Positions 52,549-64,000 of a DNA stretch of 64,000 bases are shown here, piece after piece. The stretch comes from Natronoglycomyces albus (GTDB taxonomy: Bacteria; Actinomycetota; Actinomycetes; Mycobacteriales; Micromonosporaceae): contig NZ_CP070496.1 of assembly GCF_016925535.1 (NCBI RefSeq), positions 248,001 to 312,000 on the forward strand, in the 5' to 3' direction. Within the stretch, counting starts at the first letter, position 1. Each line of letters begins with the position of its first letter. A program made the position numbers and the translations under genes. The notes beneath the pieces were generated by a model, which worked only from the letters and a program-made list of their open reading frames with translations, was not told the origin of the DNA and ran no database searches.

Positions 52549-52627
52549 TTATCCACAGCCCGCAGATCGTTCCTTGACCGAAAAATACCCATTTCGGAGA
52601 ATAAGTGTAGGGATACCCAATATCGAA
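52549..52627 (+). repeat. DnaA-box module, copy C2
   Basis: Begins TTATCCACAG; TTCCTTGACC at the same position as in copies A and B, GAGAAT at 52597 (offset 48), then GTAGGGATAC at 52607 and ATATCGA at 52620. It is a direct repeat of C1 with one base difference in spacing. Confidence 0.6.
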
Positions 52628-52766
52628 GAATGCCGATCCTTCGATCTCTAGAGAGCTCCGGCCGCCACCGCCCCCCGCGCTGGCCGCAACCTCTGACAAT
52701 CGCTACGCGCGGCAAGTCACGTAGCCCATGTCGAGGTCAGCGCATTCAGTGAGCATTCGTGGGCCA

Positions 52767-53009
52767 TCAACTCACGCCCAGGTCGCGCAGGAGCCGCGGC
52801 TTGTCGACGTCCCAATAGCTGTGTTCCTTGCCCTCAAGCAGCACCACCGGTAGTCGATCCCCGTACTCGCGGGCCAGATCGTCACGATCAACGACGTCGA
52901 TCTCTTCCCATGTGATCTGCGCTCGTGCCGCGACCTCATCCAAGTCTCGGCGCGCTGCACCGCACAGGAAACAATCCTTCGTTACCAACAAGACCAACGA
53001 TGCCATCAT
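52767..53009 (-). CDS. Glutaredoxin-like (DUF836 family) thioredoxin-fold protein
   Basis: 80 residues: 'LVLLVTKDCFLCGAARRDL' has the redox CxxC (Cys-Phe-Leu-Cys) after the first strand, 'WEEIDVVDRDDLAREYGDRLPVVLLEG' includes the cis-Pro turn, and a C-terminal 'WDVDKPRLLRDLG'. A small cytosolic thiol oxidoreductase. Two adjacent ATGs (53009, 53006) follow TGGGGGAC; the first is annotated. The longer frame upstream is not protein-like. A glutaredoxin gene between rex/hem and bldN is the usual actinobacterial order. Confidence 0.87.
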   Translation of the reverse strand: MMASLVLLVTKDCFLCGAARRDLDEVAARAQITWEEIDVVDRDDLAREYGDRLPVVLLEGKEHSYWDVDKPRLLRDLGVS

Positions 53010-53400
53010 GTCCCCCAAAAGGTGACCACCGAAAATAACGTGTCGCACACAGAGTGCGACGCCGTGCTTGCGATTGCGGCCACCATAGTTCTCGTACCTC
53101 ATCGCATTCACCGGATCTCAGCCTCCGATATGCGGTGTCGGGGCTGATGAACACAGGCCCGGAGCAATACAACCAGGCCAGACGTGAGTCGGCCGCAATG
53201 ATGGCGAGGGTAATGGTGGGACCCACTCTTTTCATTCTCGGGTGTCACGGCACGTGTGCCGGGCAACCAAAAAATTCATTCCGACACGCCGCGTGTCAAT
53301 GCGCTTACTCGCAGGGGTTGCTTCCTAGTATCAAATCTGTCGGTTTCGATCATTTGGGACCAGTGGAATCGACCCAACCCCTCACGCGAGGAGGCCAATA
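53010..53400. other. 391-base region upstream of the BldN-like gene
   Basis: Divergent spacer. CGGCAC-GT-GTGCCG (53247-53260) and GACACGC / GCGTGTC (about 53284-53299) are small palindromes. TAGTAT near 53327 could be a -10 of the sigma-factor gene, with a leader of about 70 bases ending in GAGGAGG. Nothing else is seen. Confidence 0.35.
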
Positions 53401-54282
53401 GTGCCCATATTTGCACCGATGGTCACCGCTGACCTTGGAGATTCTCACCAGGGCAACGCCCTGGCATACGACGCCAACCATCTCAACCACGCACATGCCG
53501 CCAGCCTCGTGCTGGACAACCCCGTCTCACGGGCCATCAGGGCTGTTGACCAAGGCCTCTACAACCTCTGGCACGCGATGACAACCGAGGTCGGTCAGCC
53601 CCGCACTCGCACCCGGCACACCGAAAAAAGGGCCCCGGCCACTGCTGATAGCCCAGCGCGTGTCGCCCCGCAGCGCGAGGGGAAGCACGACCGCACACCC
53701 GAATCCGGAGACACCTCCGAGAATGGCGAAGTAACCCGCTTGGTCGAGCTGGCTCAGTCCGGCGACGCCGAAGCGTTCGGCCACATCTACGACCGCTACA
53801 ACGAGACCGTCTTTCGTTACATATTCTTCCGAGTCAACAACCGGCAACTCGCCGAAGACCTGACCTCGGAGACATTTTTGCGGGCGCTGCGCCGCATTTC
53901 CAGTTTTTCTTGGCAGGGTCGCGCCTTCGGCGCGTGGCTCGTGACCATCGCCCGCAACCTCGTCGTTGATCACTACAAATCCGGGCGCTACCGCCTAGAA
54001 GTGGCCAAGCCCGACGTTCTCGACGCCAACGACGCCGACAATGACCCGACGGCCAGCCCCGAGACCGCCACGTTGGACAAACTCACCAACGTGACCCTGC
54101 TGACCGCCGTGAAAAAACTCAATCACGACCAACAAGAGTGCATCGTGCTGCGGTTTCTCCAAGGCTTCACAGTCGCGGAGACCGCTCGCGCGATGGGCAA
54201 GAACGAGGGCGCCATCAAAGCACTTCAGTACCGCGCGGTGCGCACGTTGGCACGGCTGCTGCCGGAAGGATTCACCAGGTGA
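53401..54282 (+). CDS. bldN: ECF-type RNA polymerase sigma factor, BldN-like, with N-terminal pro-region
   Basis: 293 residues; the sigma-70 part begins at about residue 110. Region 2 is 'AEAFGHIYDRYNETVFRYIF' through 'LAEDLTSETFLRALRRISSF' and 'WLVTIARNLVVDHYKS'; region 4 is 'LNHDQQECIVLRFLQGFTVAETARAMGKNEGAIKALQYRAVRTLARLL'-like, ending EGFTR. The ~110-residue extension is polar and Arg/Thr/His-rich. In Streptomyces, sigma-BldN is made as a proprotein whose N-terminus is cleaved, matching this layout. GAGGAGG lies 7 bases before the GTG. The next + strand gene encodes the RsbN-like DUF5667 protein, and rex-hem is near, as in Streptomyces. Confidence 0.88.
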   Translation: MPIFAPMVTADLGDSHQGNALAYDANHLNHAHAASLVLDNPVSRAIRAVDQGLYNLWHAMTTEVGQPRTRTRHTEKRAPATADSPARVAPQREGKHDRTPESGDTSENGEVTRLVELAQSGDAEAFGHIYDRYNETVFRYIFFRVNNRQLAEDLTSETFLRALRRISSFSWQGRAFGAWLVTIARNLVVDHYKSGRYRLEVAKPDVLDANDADNDPTASPETATLDKLTNVTLLTAVKKLNHDQQECIVLRFLQGFTVAETARAMGKNEGAIKALQYRAVRTLARLLPEGFTR

Positions 54283-54868
54283 GTCACCGACCGGAAGACT
54301 AGGTGCTGATCGAGCTGGTGGTGGCACGGCACCTCGACGTCACCGATGTCCCGAATTCGCAGCGACGCATTAGGAACCCTCAGGACCACGCCTTGACATC
54401 ACATACCTTGACCTGTCCCCATCCCCGATCCCCCACGCGCCGGAATAGAACCGGTGAGACATCAGATGGAATTGGAGCCGCCAGGAACCCATGACATCCA
54501 TATTTCCCCACCGGTAGGGGTCTGCCCTCAGTCCCGGGCGGCTTCGGCGCCGTATGCGCCGAGCAATGTTGATGCTTAGCCCGGCACCTCCGGTGAACGA
54601 TCGAACCACTGCGCGTCTGTTTCTTGGGCCGCTGTGCTTTGAATGAACCGGCGATGAAACTCGGAGCAATGGGCCGCCCGAACCAGTATTTTCCGTGACA
54701 AACCCTTACATTTACGCGGCAATCCCAGGTGATCGCCAACACCAATGCCGACTGACCCGTAACCAACCCTGCCTCTGCACCGTTGATCGATGTGCAGGGC
54801 ATATTTCCCCTGCGCCAGAAGCGCTGTAAACGACACATACTGACTTGACTTGAGAGGGGGTGCGCCCG
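54283..54868. other. 586-base gap between bldN and rsbN-like gene
   Basis: Unusually long for a sigma/anti-sigma pair. TTGACATCACATACCTTGAC at 54393-54412 has two TTGAC in tandem, CGGCGC-CGTAT-GCGCCG near 54546-54562 is a small hairpin, and CCCCACCGGTAGGGG lies near 54506-54520. No protein-like frame on either strand. It suggests the downstream gene has its own promoter. Confidence 0.35.
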
Positions 54869-56143
54869 GTGATTGTAAACCCGATGGAACGACGCCGTAT
54901 CGAAGATTTCGCCAAGAAAGTCGATACCGACCGACGCCATGACCACCTCCACTCACAGCCGTCTAGTTCATCAGAAGAAGAACTTTTCGACATGGTCGGC
55001 GTCACCGAGCAACTAGACCACCTAGGTGACCAACTAAGCCGATCCACTACCCCGGACGTCGACTTCCAGGCCAAGCTGAGGCAACGCCTCATGGCCGTGG
55101 CCGCCGTCCAAGGCATCGGAGCAACCGCACGCCACCAGGCCAGTGCGCCAGTGGCCGAACCCGCCTACGCCCCTGCGTCCGAGAATATAGAGCCCGAGGC
55201 ACCGCGTCGTTTTCGAGGCGGCCGCCGACTTGCCATCCTGGCCGCGCTACTTACTGGCACTGTCGCTTTGTCGGGTGTTTCCACCGCTAGTGGCAACGCA
55301 ATGCCAGGCGACGCGCTCTATGGCGTCAAACGTTCGACCGAAAAAGCCCAGCTCGCTCTTGCGGGTTCGGACTTGAGCAAGGCACAGCTGCACTTTGAGT
55401 TTGCTCGCACGCGGATGCACGAGGCTGCCGCCGTCAGCGATGACTCAGATGCGGTGGTCGGTGCCCTAGAAGACATGAACCAGGAAATCCTGGATGGCGT
55501 CTCGCTCCTAGGCGAGGTCGCCACGAGTGAAGGCGACCCGGCCGCGCTCGACTTCATCGACCTGTTCGCCAATGAACACCGGCACGGCCTGGTCGAGCTG
55601 ATCGGGGCACTTGAGGGTGAACCGCGTGAGGTCGCTGGCGAGTCGTTGACGATGTTGGAAGACGCCTCCGTGCGATCTGTGCAGCTGCGTTCGGCGCTTA
55701 GCTGTACAGAAGCGGCCGGCCCCAGCGATCGTTTCGGTCCGTTGCCGGGAACGTGTGGCACGCTTCCGGCCGGGGACGCCGCCGATATCGAAGATGCGAT
55801 CAGCTCCGGCGCGGGCGCGCATACTGGAGGTTCGGCCGACCAGACGGGCTCAAGCGCAGACCAAATCGAGGAGCCGATTCCACCCTCTGACGCGCCTGAC
55901 CACCCGGGTACCACCGTGGTCGAACCGTCTACGGAATCTGGTTCCACCTCCGATCCCGATGCGTCTGAGTCCGAGGGAACTGAGTCCGCAGATGAGGATT
56001 CAGAGGGGGATCAAGGTTCCTCTTCTGGAGGTTTGCTGGATGAACTCGGCTCGACCTTGAATGGCCTGTTGGGAAACAAGTTAGTGGCCAGCCAGCAAGA
56101 CATCATTTCGCTGGTGTCACAACGTCTGCCAGTGAGCACGTAA
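54869..56143 (+). CDS. rsbN: DUF5667 membrane protein, RsbN-like putative anti-sigma factor of BldN
   Basis: 424 residues. The cytosolic N-terminus (~1-118: 'ERRRIEDFAKKVDTDRRHDH', 'FQAKLRQRLMAVAAVQ') would bind the sigma factor; one membrane helix follows (LAILAALLTGTVALSGVSTAS, ~120-141), then a DUF5667 extracytoplasmic helical domain (AMPGDALYGVKRSTEKAQL ... RTRMHEAAAV). A Ser/Asp/Glu/Gly-rich tail ends it. In Streptomyces the gene after bldN encodes the anti-sigma factor RsbN of the same architecture. Start: GTG at 54869, 8 bases after GAGAGGGGG; an ATG 5 codons later is the alternative. Confidence 0.82.
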   Translation: MIVNPMERRRIEDFAKKVDTDRRHDHLHSQPSSSSEEELFDMVGVTEQLDHLGDQLSRSTTPDVDFQAKLRQRLMAVAAVQGIGATARHQASAPVAEPAYAPASENIEPEAPRRFRGGRRLAILAALLTGTVALSGVSTASGNAMPGDALYGVKRSTEKAQLALAGSDLSKAQLHFEFARTRMHEAAAVSDDSDAVVGALEDMNQEILDGVSLLGEVATSEGDPAALDFIDLFANEHRHGLVELIGALEGEPREVAGESLTMLEDASVRSVQLRSALSCTEAAGPSDRFGPLPGTCGTLPAGDAADIEDAISSGAGAHTGGSADQTGSSADQIEEPIPPSDAPDHPGTTVVEPSTESGSTSDPDASESEGTESADEDSEGDQGSSSGGLLDELGSTLNGLLGNKLVASQQDIISLVSQRLPVST

Positions 56144-56240
56144 GGCCGGCAGTGGGGCAGTTCCGCTAGAACAATTGCGCGCAGTCCAGTCGTCGTCAGA
56201 CGAGCGGGTGGCGTGGACATGGGAACGATCGAGTCGTACT

Positions 56241-56278
56241 CGGCAAATGGGGTCAGCATTGGCTGACCCCATTTGCCG
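56241..56278. terminator. Terminator after rsbN-like gene
   Basis: CGGCAAATGGGGTCAGC pairs perfectly with GCTGACCCCATTTGCCG (17 bp) around a 4-base loop. Confidence 0.88.
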
Positions 56279-56428
56279 TAGGCATACGCAACGTACGCCA
56301 CTTCCTATCTCATGCGTCACATAACGTGGCTACTGATTTGGATTTGTGGGCACTTTCCGCCATCGCAGACGGTCGCGTCATGGTGGCGGGAAACATTCAG
56401 GGGTGAGCTGCGGTGTAATTCTAGGGAA

Positions 56429-56457
56429 TTGACACAGCCGCTGTTAAACTTCATTCT
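56429..56457 (+). promoter_or_regulatory. Promoter-like sequence in rsbN-HAD gap
   Basis: TTGACA (56429-56434), 17 bases, CATTCT (56452-56457). The -35 is perfect; the -10 lacks the first T. Confidence 0.35.
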
Positions 56458-56509
56458 CTTAAGGCCGATTCGCAAGCGAAAGTCGCGAATTGGCGCTCGG
56501 GGGCACGGC

Positions 56510-56662
56510 ATGGTGAGCAGCGGCACTGATGCGAAACCGCAGCGAAACGTTGCAGGTTGCCAGGCCGGCAGGTTTTGCCCGTGCTGGTTTCAATACTGTG
56601 AGCGCATCGCTACCTCCGGTTATCGAGTTATGGCCTCGCAAACGCCACAAGCGCGTTGCTAG
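56510..56662 (+). CDS. Possible 50-residue Cys-rich peptide
   Basis: ATG at 56510, 53 bases after the -10-like box, with GGGGG about 6 bases before it. The product has five Cys, four clustered as C-x6-C-x-C-x5-C (CQAGRFCPCWFQYC), plus the terminal Cys. It could be a metal-binding or disulphide peptide, or a chance frame: codon use is not typical of the genome. Confidence 0.22.
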   Translation: MVSSGTDAKPQRNVAGCQAGRFCPCWFQYCERIATSGYRVMASQTPQARC

Positions 56663-56995
56663 TTGTTGCGGCAAGACACCAAAGAGCTACGATTTCACCT
56701 GCTAGACCCCTTGGGGCGTTCGTGAAGTTGGCAGCGAATCCCCACCGTTATCGCTAGACCAGAAAAAGTCCAACCACATAAGACGGCGGCCTAATAAATC
56801 AGTAATCAGTTCTTCGACGTGCAGCTAGCCGCCCATCGGCGCACCTGATCCCTGCGCCTGCGTGTCACGTCGAAGTGGAAGTTCTTACCTAATGTTCAAT
56901 GTCTGTGACAAAAACCGTTACGGAACAGCTGACCCGACAAAGATAGTCTTGAACTACACGAAAACCGGCCTTTGCCAGGTGAAAGGAGGGCGTTG

Positions 56996-58003
56996 GTGAG
57001 CGTGACGCGAAGCGACAACCATGCGAAGAGCAATGCCACCAGCGATGCTTTCTTCCCCGAGGCGGAGGCGGTGAGAGAAGCTGTCAGAGACACCGTGAAA
57101 GGCACGCTCAACGGCGGAGTTAGTTCCGTTCTACCGGTCCCTCCGCCCCCAGAGACTTCAGCCGAGCGCAACTCGAAGAGAATCGCCGCCAACGGCCTCG
57201 CCCTGCAGAAGATGCCATTTGCGGGTGTCGAAGGTGCTGCTGCGTTCTTCGACGTCGACAACACGTTGATGTACGGGGCCTCGGTCTACTGGCTCGGTAA
57301 GGGAATGTCCCGGCGAGGGATTCTCACCAGCCGCGATGTCATCGGCTTCGCGTGGAAACAGGCTCGCTTTCGCTTTCACGGCGCAGAGCATCACGGCCAC
57401 ATCTCATCGGTGAAGGCCTCCGCGTTGGAGATGGTCGCCGGTTTCGAAGTGCGTAAGCTGCAGCAGTTGTGCGAAGAGGTCTATGACCGCGACATCGCTC
57501 CCCGCATTCTCGAGCCGGTGGCGCAAATAGCCGCAGCTCATATCGAGGCGGGCCAGGAAGTATGGCTCGTGACGGCAAGCCCGGTCGAACTAGCCGAGGT
57601 GATCGCTCAGCGGCTAGGGCTCACGGGAGCCGTTGGCACGGTCGCTGAGGTCAAGGACGGCTGCTACACCGGTCGCCTGGTAGGGGACCTGCTGCACGGT
57701 CCCGCAAAGGCGGCTCGCATTGCCGAGCTAGCCCAGGAGCGCGGACTCGACCTCAGCCACTCCACGGCCTATTCGGACTCTGCCAACGACTTGCCGATGC
57801 TGGAACGGGTCGGCAACGCCGTGGCCGTCAACCCGGACGCGCGCTTGGCAAAGGCAGCCCGAGAGCGGGGCTGGAACATACGGGATTTCCGGCGCGGGCG
57901 TCGCGCGGCCCGCATCGCCTTGCCGGCTACTGCTTTGGCTGGCGTCGTAGTCGGCGGCCTCGCCTGGCGCAGCCATCGGCTGCGCAACCGGGAGCAAAAC
58001 TAG
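56996..58003 (+). CDS. HAD-IB family phosphatase (SerB-like) with C-terminal hydrophobic segment
   Basis: 335 residues from the GTG with AAAGGAGGG 5 bases upstream; the longer TTG frame reads through this ribosome site. The N-terminal ~80 residues are polar. HAD motif I is 'AAFFDVDNTLMYGASVYW', motif II 'VWLVTASPVELAEVIAQRL', the Lys in 'LLHGPAKAARI' and motif IV 'AYSDSANDLPMLERVG'. A helix 'IALPATALAGVVVGGLAW' near the end may anchor it to the membrane. Family members include phosphoserine phosphatases and actinobacterial lysophosphatidate-related HAD-IB enzymes; substrate unknown. Follows bldN/rsbN as in other actinobacteria. Confidence 0.88.
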   Translation: MSVTRSDNHAKSNATSDAFFPEAEAVREAVRDTVKGTLNGGVSSVLPVPPPPETSAERNSKRIAANGLALQKMPFAGVEGAAAFFDVDNTLMYGASVYWLGKGMSRRGILTSRDVIGFAWKQARFRFHGAEHHGHISSVKASALEMVAGFEVRKLQQLCEEVYDRDIAPRILEPVAQIAAAHIEAGQEVWLVTASPVELAEVIAQRLGLTGAVGTVAEVKDGCYTGRLVGDLLHGPAKAARIAELAQERGLDLSHSTAYSDSANDLPMLERVGNAVAVNPDARLAKAARERGWNIRDFRRGRRAARIALPATALAGVVVGGLAWRSHRLRNREQN

Positions 58004-58011
58004 CGTTGAGA

Positions 58012-58039
58012 CTGCGGCCGCCCAAACGGGCGGCCGCAG
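58012..58039. terminator. Terminator after HAD-IB gene
   Basis: CTGCGGCCGCCC pairs perfectly with GGGCGGCCGCAG (12 bp) around AAAC, followed by TATTTTG. Confidence 0.88.
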
Positions 58040-58166
58040 CTATTTTGCCGTTCCTTGTGGCTCTCGTCGAGGGTTGGGATGACGAGGCCGCAATGAGCGT
58101 TGCCGCGTGTCACCTGCCCACGGGAAGCCGTTGTTTGACCATCCCGCCGCAGGTAGCGTGAAGATC

Positions 58167-59009
58167 ATGAACTCACCGCACCTTCCGACTTCTCGCCCGC
58201 AGATTATGGGGATTCTCAATGTCACCCCGGATTCGTTTAGCGACGGAGGCCGCTATCTCGACTTCGACGCTGCGGTTGCGCATGGGCTGTCGATGCGAGA
58301 TGAGGGAGCGGACATTATCGATGTGGGCGGTGAGTCGACCCGTCCTGGAGCCAGTCGAGTTGACGCGGCAACCGAATCCTCCCGGGTGGTGGACATTGTC
58401 CAGGCCTTGAGCGAAAACGATGTGCCAGTTTCCATCGACACAACCCGCTCAGAGGTGGCCGCCGCGGCGATAGAGGCCGGCGCGACGATCATTAACGACG
58501 TCTCTGGTGGTCTGGCCGACCCGCAGATGAGCTCCGTGGCGCGAGAAAGCGGAGCTAGGTGGGTACTGATGCATTGGCGCGGGCATTCGAAGGACATGCA
58601 GAAGCTCGCCACCTACGAGGACGTCGTCGCTGAGGTGCACGCGGAACTCATGGAGAGGGTTGCGGAAGCCGAGGCCGCCGGGGTAGCCCGCGAAAAGCTC
58701 ATCATCGATCCGGGGATCGGGTTCGCCAAACTTCCCGAACACAACTGGGCACTGTCGGCCCACCTGAGCTCATTCGTGACGGAGGGCTATCCGGTGCTGT
58801 TTGGTTCCTCCCGCAAGTCGTACCTGGGAAAGCTCTTGGCCGATGGGGGCAACGAACAGAGGCCCGCCAGTGGCCTCAACGACGCGACCTTGGCGACGTC
58901 GGTCCTTGCGTTCGAGGCAGGAGCTTGGGGCGTGCGGGTGCATGACGTGCGGGGGACGGCCGACGCGCGTGAGGTCTGGATGGCGACGAAAAATTCTCTA
59001 CGGGGTTAA
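58167..59009 (+). CDS. folP: Dihydropteroate synthase
   Basis: Joins dihydropterin pyrophosphate to p-aminobenzoate in folate synthesis; sulfonamide target. 280 residues from the ATG giving MNSPHLPTSRP; TAGCGT lies 7 bases before it (with TTGTTT 17 bases further up), so it is leaderless. Signatures: 'IMGILNVTPDSFSDGGRY', 'DVGGESTRPGASRV', 'VSIDTTRSEVAAAA', 'IINDVSGG', 'LIIDPGIGFAK', 'LFGSSRKSYLGKL' and 'GVRVHDVRGTADA'. Two more start options lie upstream, but the sequence before the ATG has no folP character. Followed directly by the rrn leader. Confidence 0.95.
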   Translation: MNSPHLPTSRPQIMGILNVTPDSFSDGGRYLDFDAAVAHGLSMRDEGADIIDVGGESTRPGASRVDAATESSRVVDIVQALSENDVPVSIDTTRSEVAAAAIEAGATIINDVSGGLADPQMSSVARESGARWVLMHWRGHSKDMQKLATYEDVVAEVHAELMERVAEAEAAGVAREKLIIDPGIGFAKLPEHNWALSAHLSSFVTEGYPVLFGSSRKSYLGKLLADGGNEQRPASGLNDATLATSVLAFEAGAWGVRVHDVRGTADAREVWMATKNSLRG

Positions 59010-59306
59010 GGCTGCGAGAAAAGCTTGCGCACTGCGGGTGTCGCACCGGTTAGCGCGGGCCCTCGACCCCTCAATTCAGAAGGCCATCGCGACTCTCGAA
59101 GTTCGGATGCTCTCTCTACCAGGCAAAACAGTGGTGTGGCTTGGGACACGTACCCCCGCGTTTTGGGGTTGTCAAGGGTCCCGTAAAGTTTGTCTTGTCG
59201 CCGAGGGAAACGGACAGGGCGGAAGAAAAGCCGCTAGTTGGTATCCCAGGTTGATGCTCATGATCTTCAGTGTGAGTCTTAGTTAGTTCGGGTTTCGGCC
59301 CGGGTC

Positions 59307-59334
59307 TTGACTTTGTTTCTTGTTCTGGTAGTGT
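59307..59334 (+). promoter_or_regulatory. rrn promoter P1 candidate
   Basis: TTGACT (59307-59312), 16-base spacer, TAGTGT (59329-59334), in a T/G-rich setting about 270 bases before 16S. Confidence 0.5.
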
Positions 59335-59512
59335 TGTGGGGTTGCTCTTCTCAGGTTGTGGTCTGGTTTTGGCTGGGTTGTGTCTGGGTGGGGGTTGTTG
59401 TTTGAGAACTCAACAGGGTGTTTGGATAGTCGATGTGTGGGCCTGCAGGGTGCGCGTTGATGGTGGCTGGTTTTGGCTGGTTGCTGTTGTGTGTGTTTTG
59501 TTTGGTCTTTGT

Positions 59513-59540
59513 TTGACTGTCTTTTCCTTGACATTATTAT
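59513..59540 (+). promoter_or_regulatory. rrn promoter P2 candidate
   Basis: TTGACT (59513-59518), 16-base spacer, TATTAT (59535-59540); a second TTGACA (59528-59533) overlaps it. About 60 bases before 16S, so it could also be inside the processed leader. Confidence 0.4.
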
Positions 59541-59601
59541 TGGCATTTTTTGTGCTGGTGTTTTGTTGTTAAATTCGGTCAGGTGTCTTTTTAACATAGT
59601 T

Positions 59602-64000
<4,399 letters not shown>

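Larger units (their letters stand above)
52325..52766. other. Intergenic region with tandem DnaA-box modules
   Basis: About 440 bases, AT-rich in the centre, containing two direct-repeat modules (52454-52530 and 52549-52627). After them CGATCCTTCGATC (52632-52644) is a small hairpin. No gene seen. Both flanking genes are on the minus strand. Confidence 0.45.
56279..56995. other. 717-base intergenic region
   Basis: Lower in GC than the genes. Holds a promoter-like TTGACA-N17-CATTCT (56429-56457) and behind it a possible 50-codon Cys-rich frame (56510-56662). The right part upstream of the HAD-IB gene shows TAGTCT (56944-56949) as a possible -10. Nothing else is recognisable. Confidence 0.35.
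59010..59601 (+). other. rrn operon leader
   Basis: Strongly T/G-biased transcribed leader. Contains two promoter-like sequences (59307-59334 and 59513-59540) and an antitermination/processing-type motif TTTGAGAACTCAACAGGGTG (59401-59420), similar to the motif found before 16S and in the spacer of other actinobacterial rrn operons. Confidence 0.6.

Noticed and set aside
22893-52627. DnaA boxes as part of the chromosomal origin
   Set aside because: The boxes are 4 kb and 25 kb apart, single or paired, and no dnaA, dnaN, recF, parAB or rpmH lies in the window; an oriC would have a dense cluster between dnaA and dnaN.
59336-59572. 78-codon frame in the rrn leader
   Set aside because: Lies in the T/G-rich transcribed leader, is nearly all Leu/Val/Gly/Cys from base bias, and has no ribosome site.

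Overview
The window is chromosomal DNA from a high-GC Actinomycetota (Gram-positive). Evidence for this: high-GC codon use, a rex-hemA-hemC-hemD cluster next to a BldN-type sigma factor and its DUF5667 partner, a PonA2/WblA(WhiB4)/Get3-like ATPase pair/DUF4177/RidA cluster, a maleylpyruvate-isomerase-fold protein of the mycothiol-dependent family, and many start codons sitting 6-7 nt after a TANNNT box (leaderless transcripts). The multi-HAMP hybrid kinase and 16S features fit the Glycomycetaceae/Micromonosporales side of the class, but the genus cannot be fixed by eye.

Layout. 1-5.5 kb: end of a PQQ-type beta-propeller gene, glmS, acpS and a fused NAD(P)H-hydrate repair enzyme, with two copies of a ~100 bp intergenic repeat. 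5.7-11.3 kb: cysteine-dioxygenase-like cupin, NlpC/P60 wall hydrolase, class II aldolase, a small acidic protein and oligopeptidase B. 11.5-25.8 kb: a signalling block with a NarL-type kinase/regulator pair plus a membrane-anchored DUF4097 beta-solenoid protein, a SpoIIE phosphatase with built-in anti-sigma-type ATPase domain, a 1553-residue seven-repeat HAMP hybrid kinase with its response regulator, a STAS protein, a PrsW protease and a small membrane protein. 25.8-30.7 kb: tadA and its companion, deoD, tRNA-Ser(CGA), an EEP-family protein and an orphan ABC ATPase.

30.8-38.7 kb is the conserved ponA2 - wblA/whiB4 - two Get3/ArsA-like ATPases - DUF4177 - ridA neighbourhood known from Mycobacterium (Rv3678c-Rv3682) and Streptomyces; here wblA carries an unusual run-on C-terminus. 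38.8-43 kb: MsiK/UgpC-type sugar ABC ATPase, the maleylpyruvate-isomerase-fold protein and murB. 43.0-45.3 kb is the least explained part: a structured leader followed by three translationally coupled small genes of unknown function, the first only 43 codons. 45.3-51.3 kb encodes tetrapyrrole synthesis (hemB, hemD fusion, hemC, hemA) led by the redox repressor rex. 51.7-58 kb: HAD phosphatase, glutaredoxin-like protein, BldN-like sigma factor, RsbN-like membrane protein and an HAD-IB phosphatase. folP follows, and from 59.3 kb an rrn operon runs off the right edge (16S complete, 23S partial, no tRNA in the spacer).

The most unusual non-coding signal is a dispersed element at three intergenic loci (22.9, 27.0 and 52.5 kb, the last a tandem pair). 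Each begins with a DnaA-box match (TTATCCACA or TTGTCCACA), and at constant spacing carries a promoter-like TTGAC...GACAAT arrangement. Two of the three loci point at convergent genes, so they have no coding target downstream. They are either DnaA-linked regulatory or titration sites or promoters of small RNAs.
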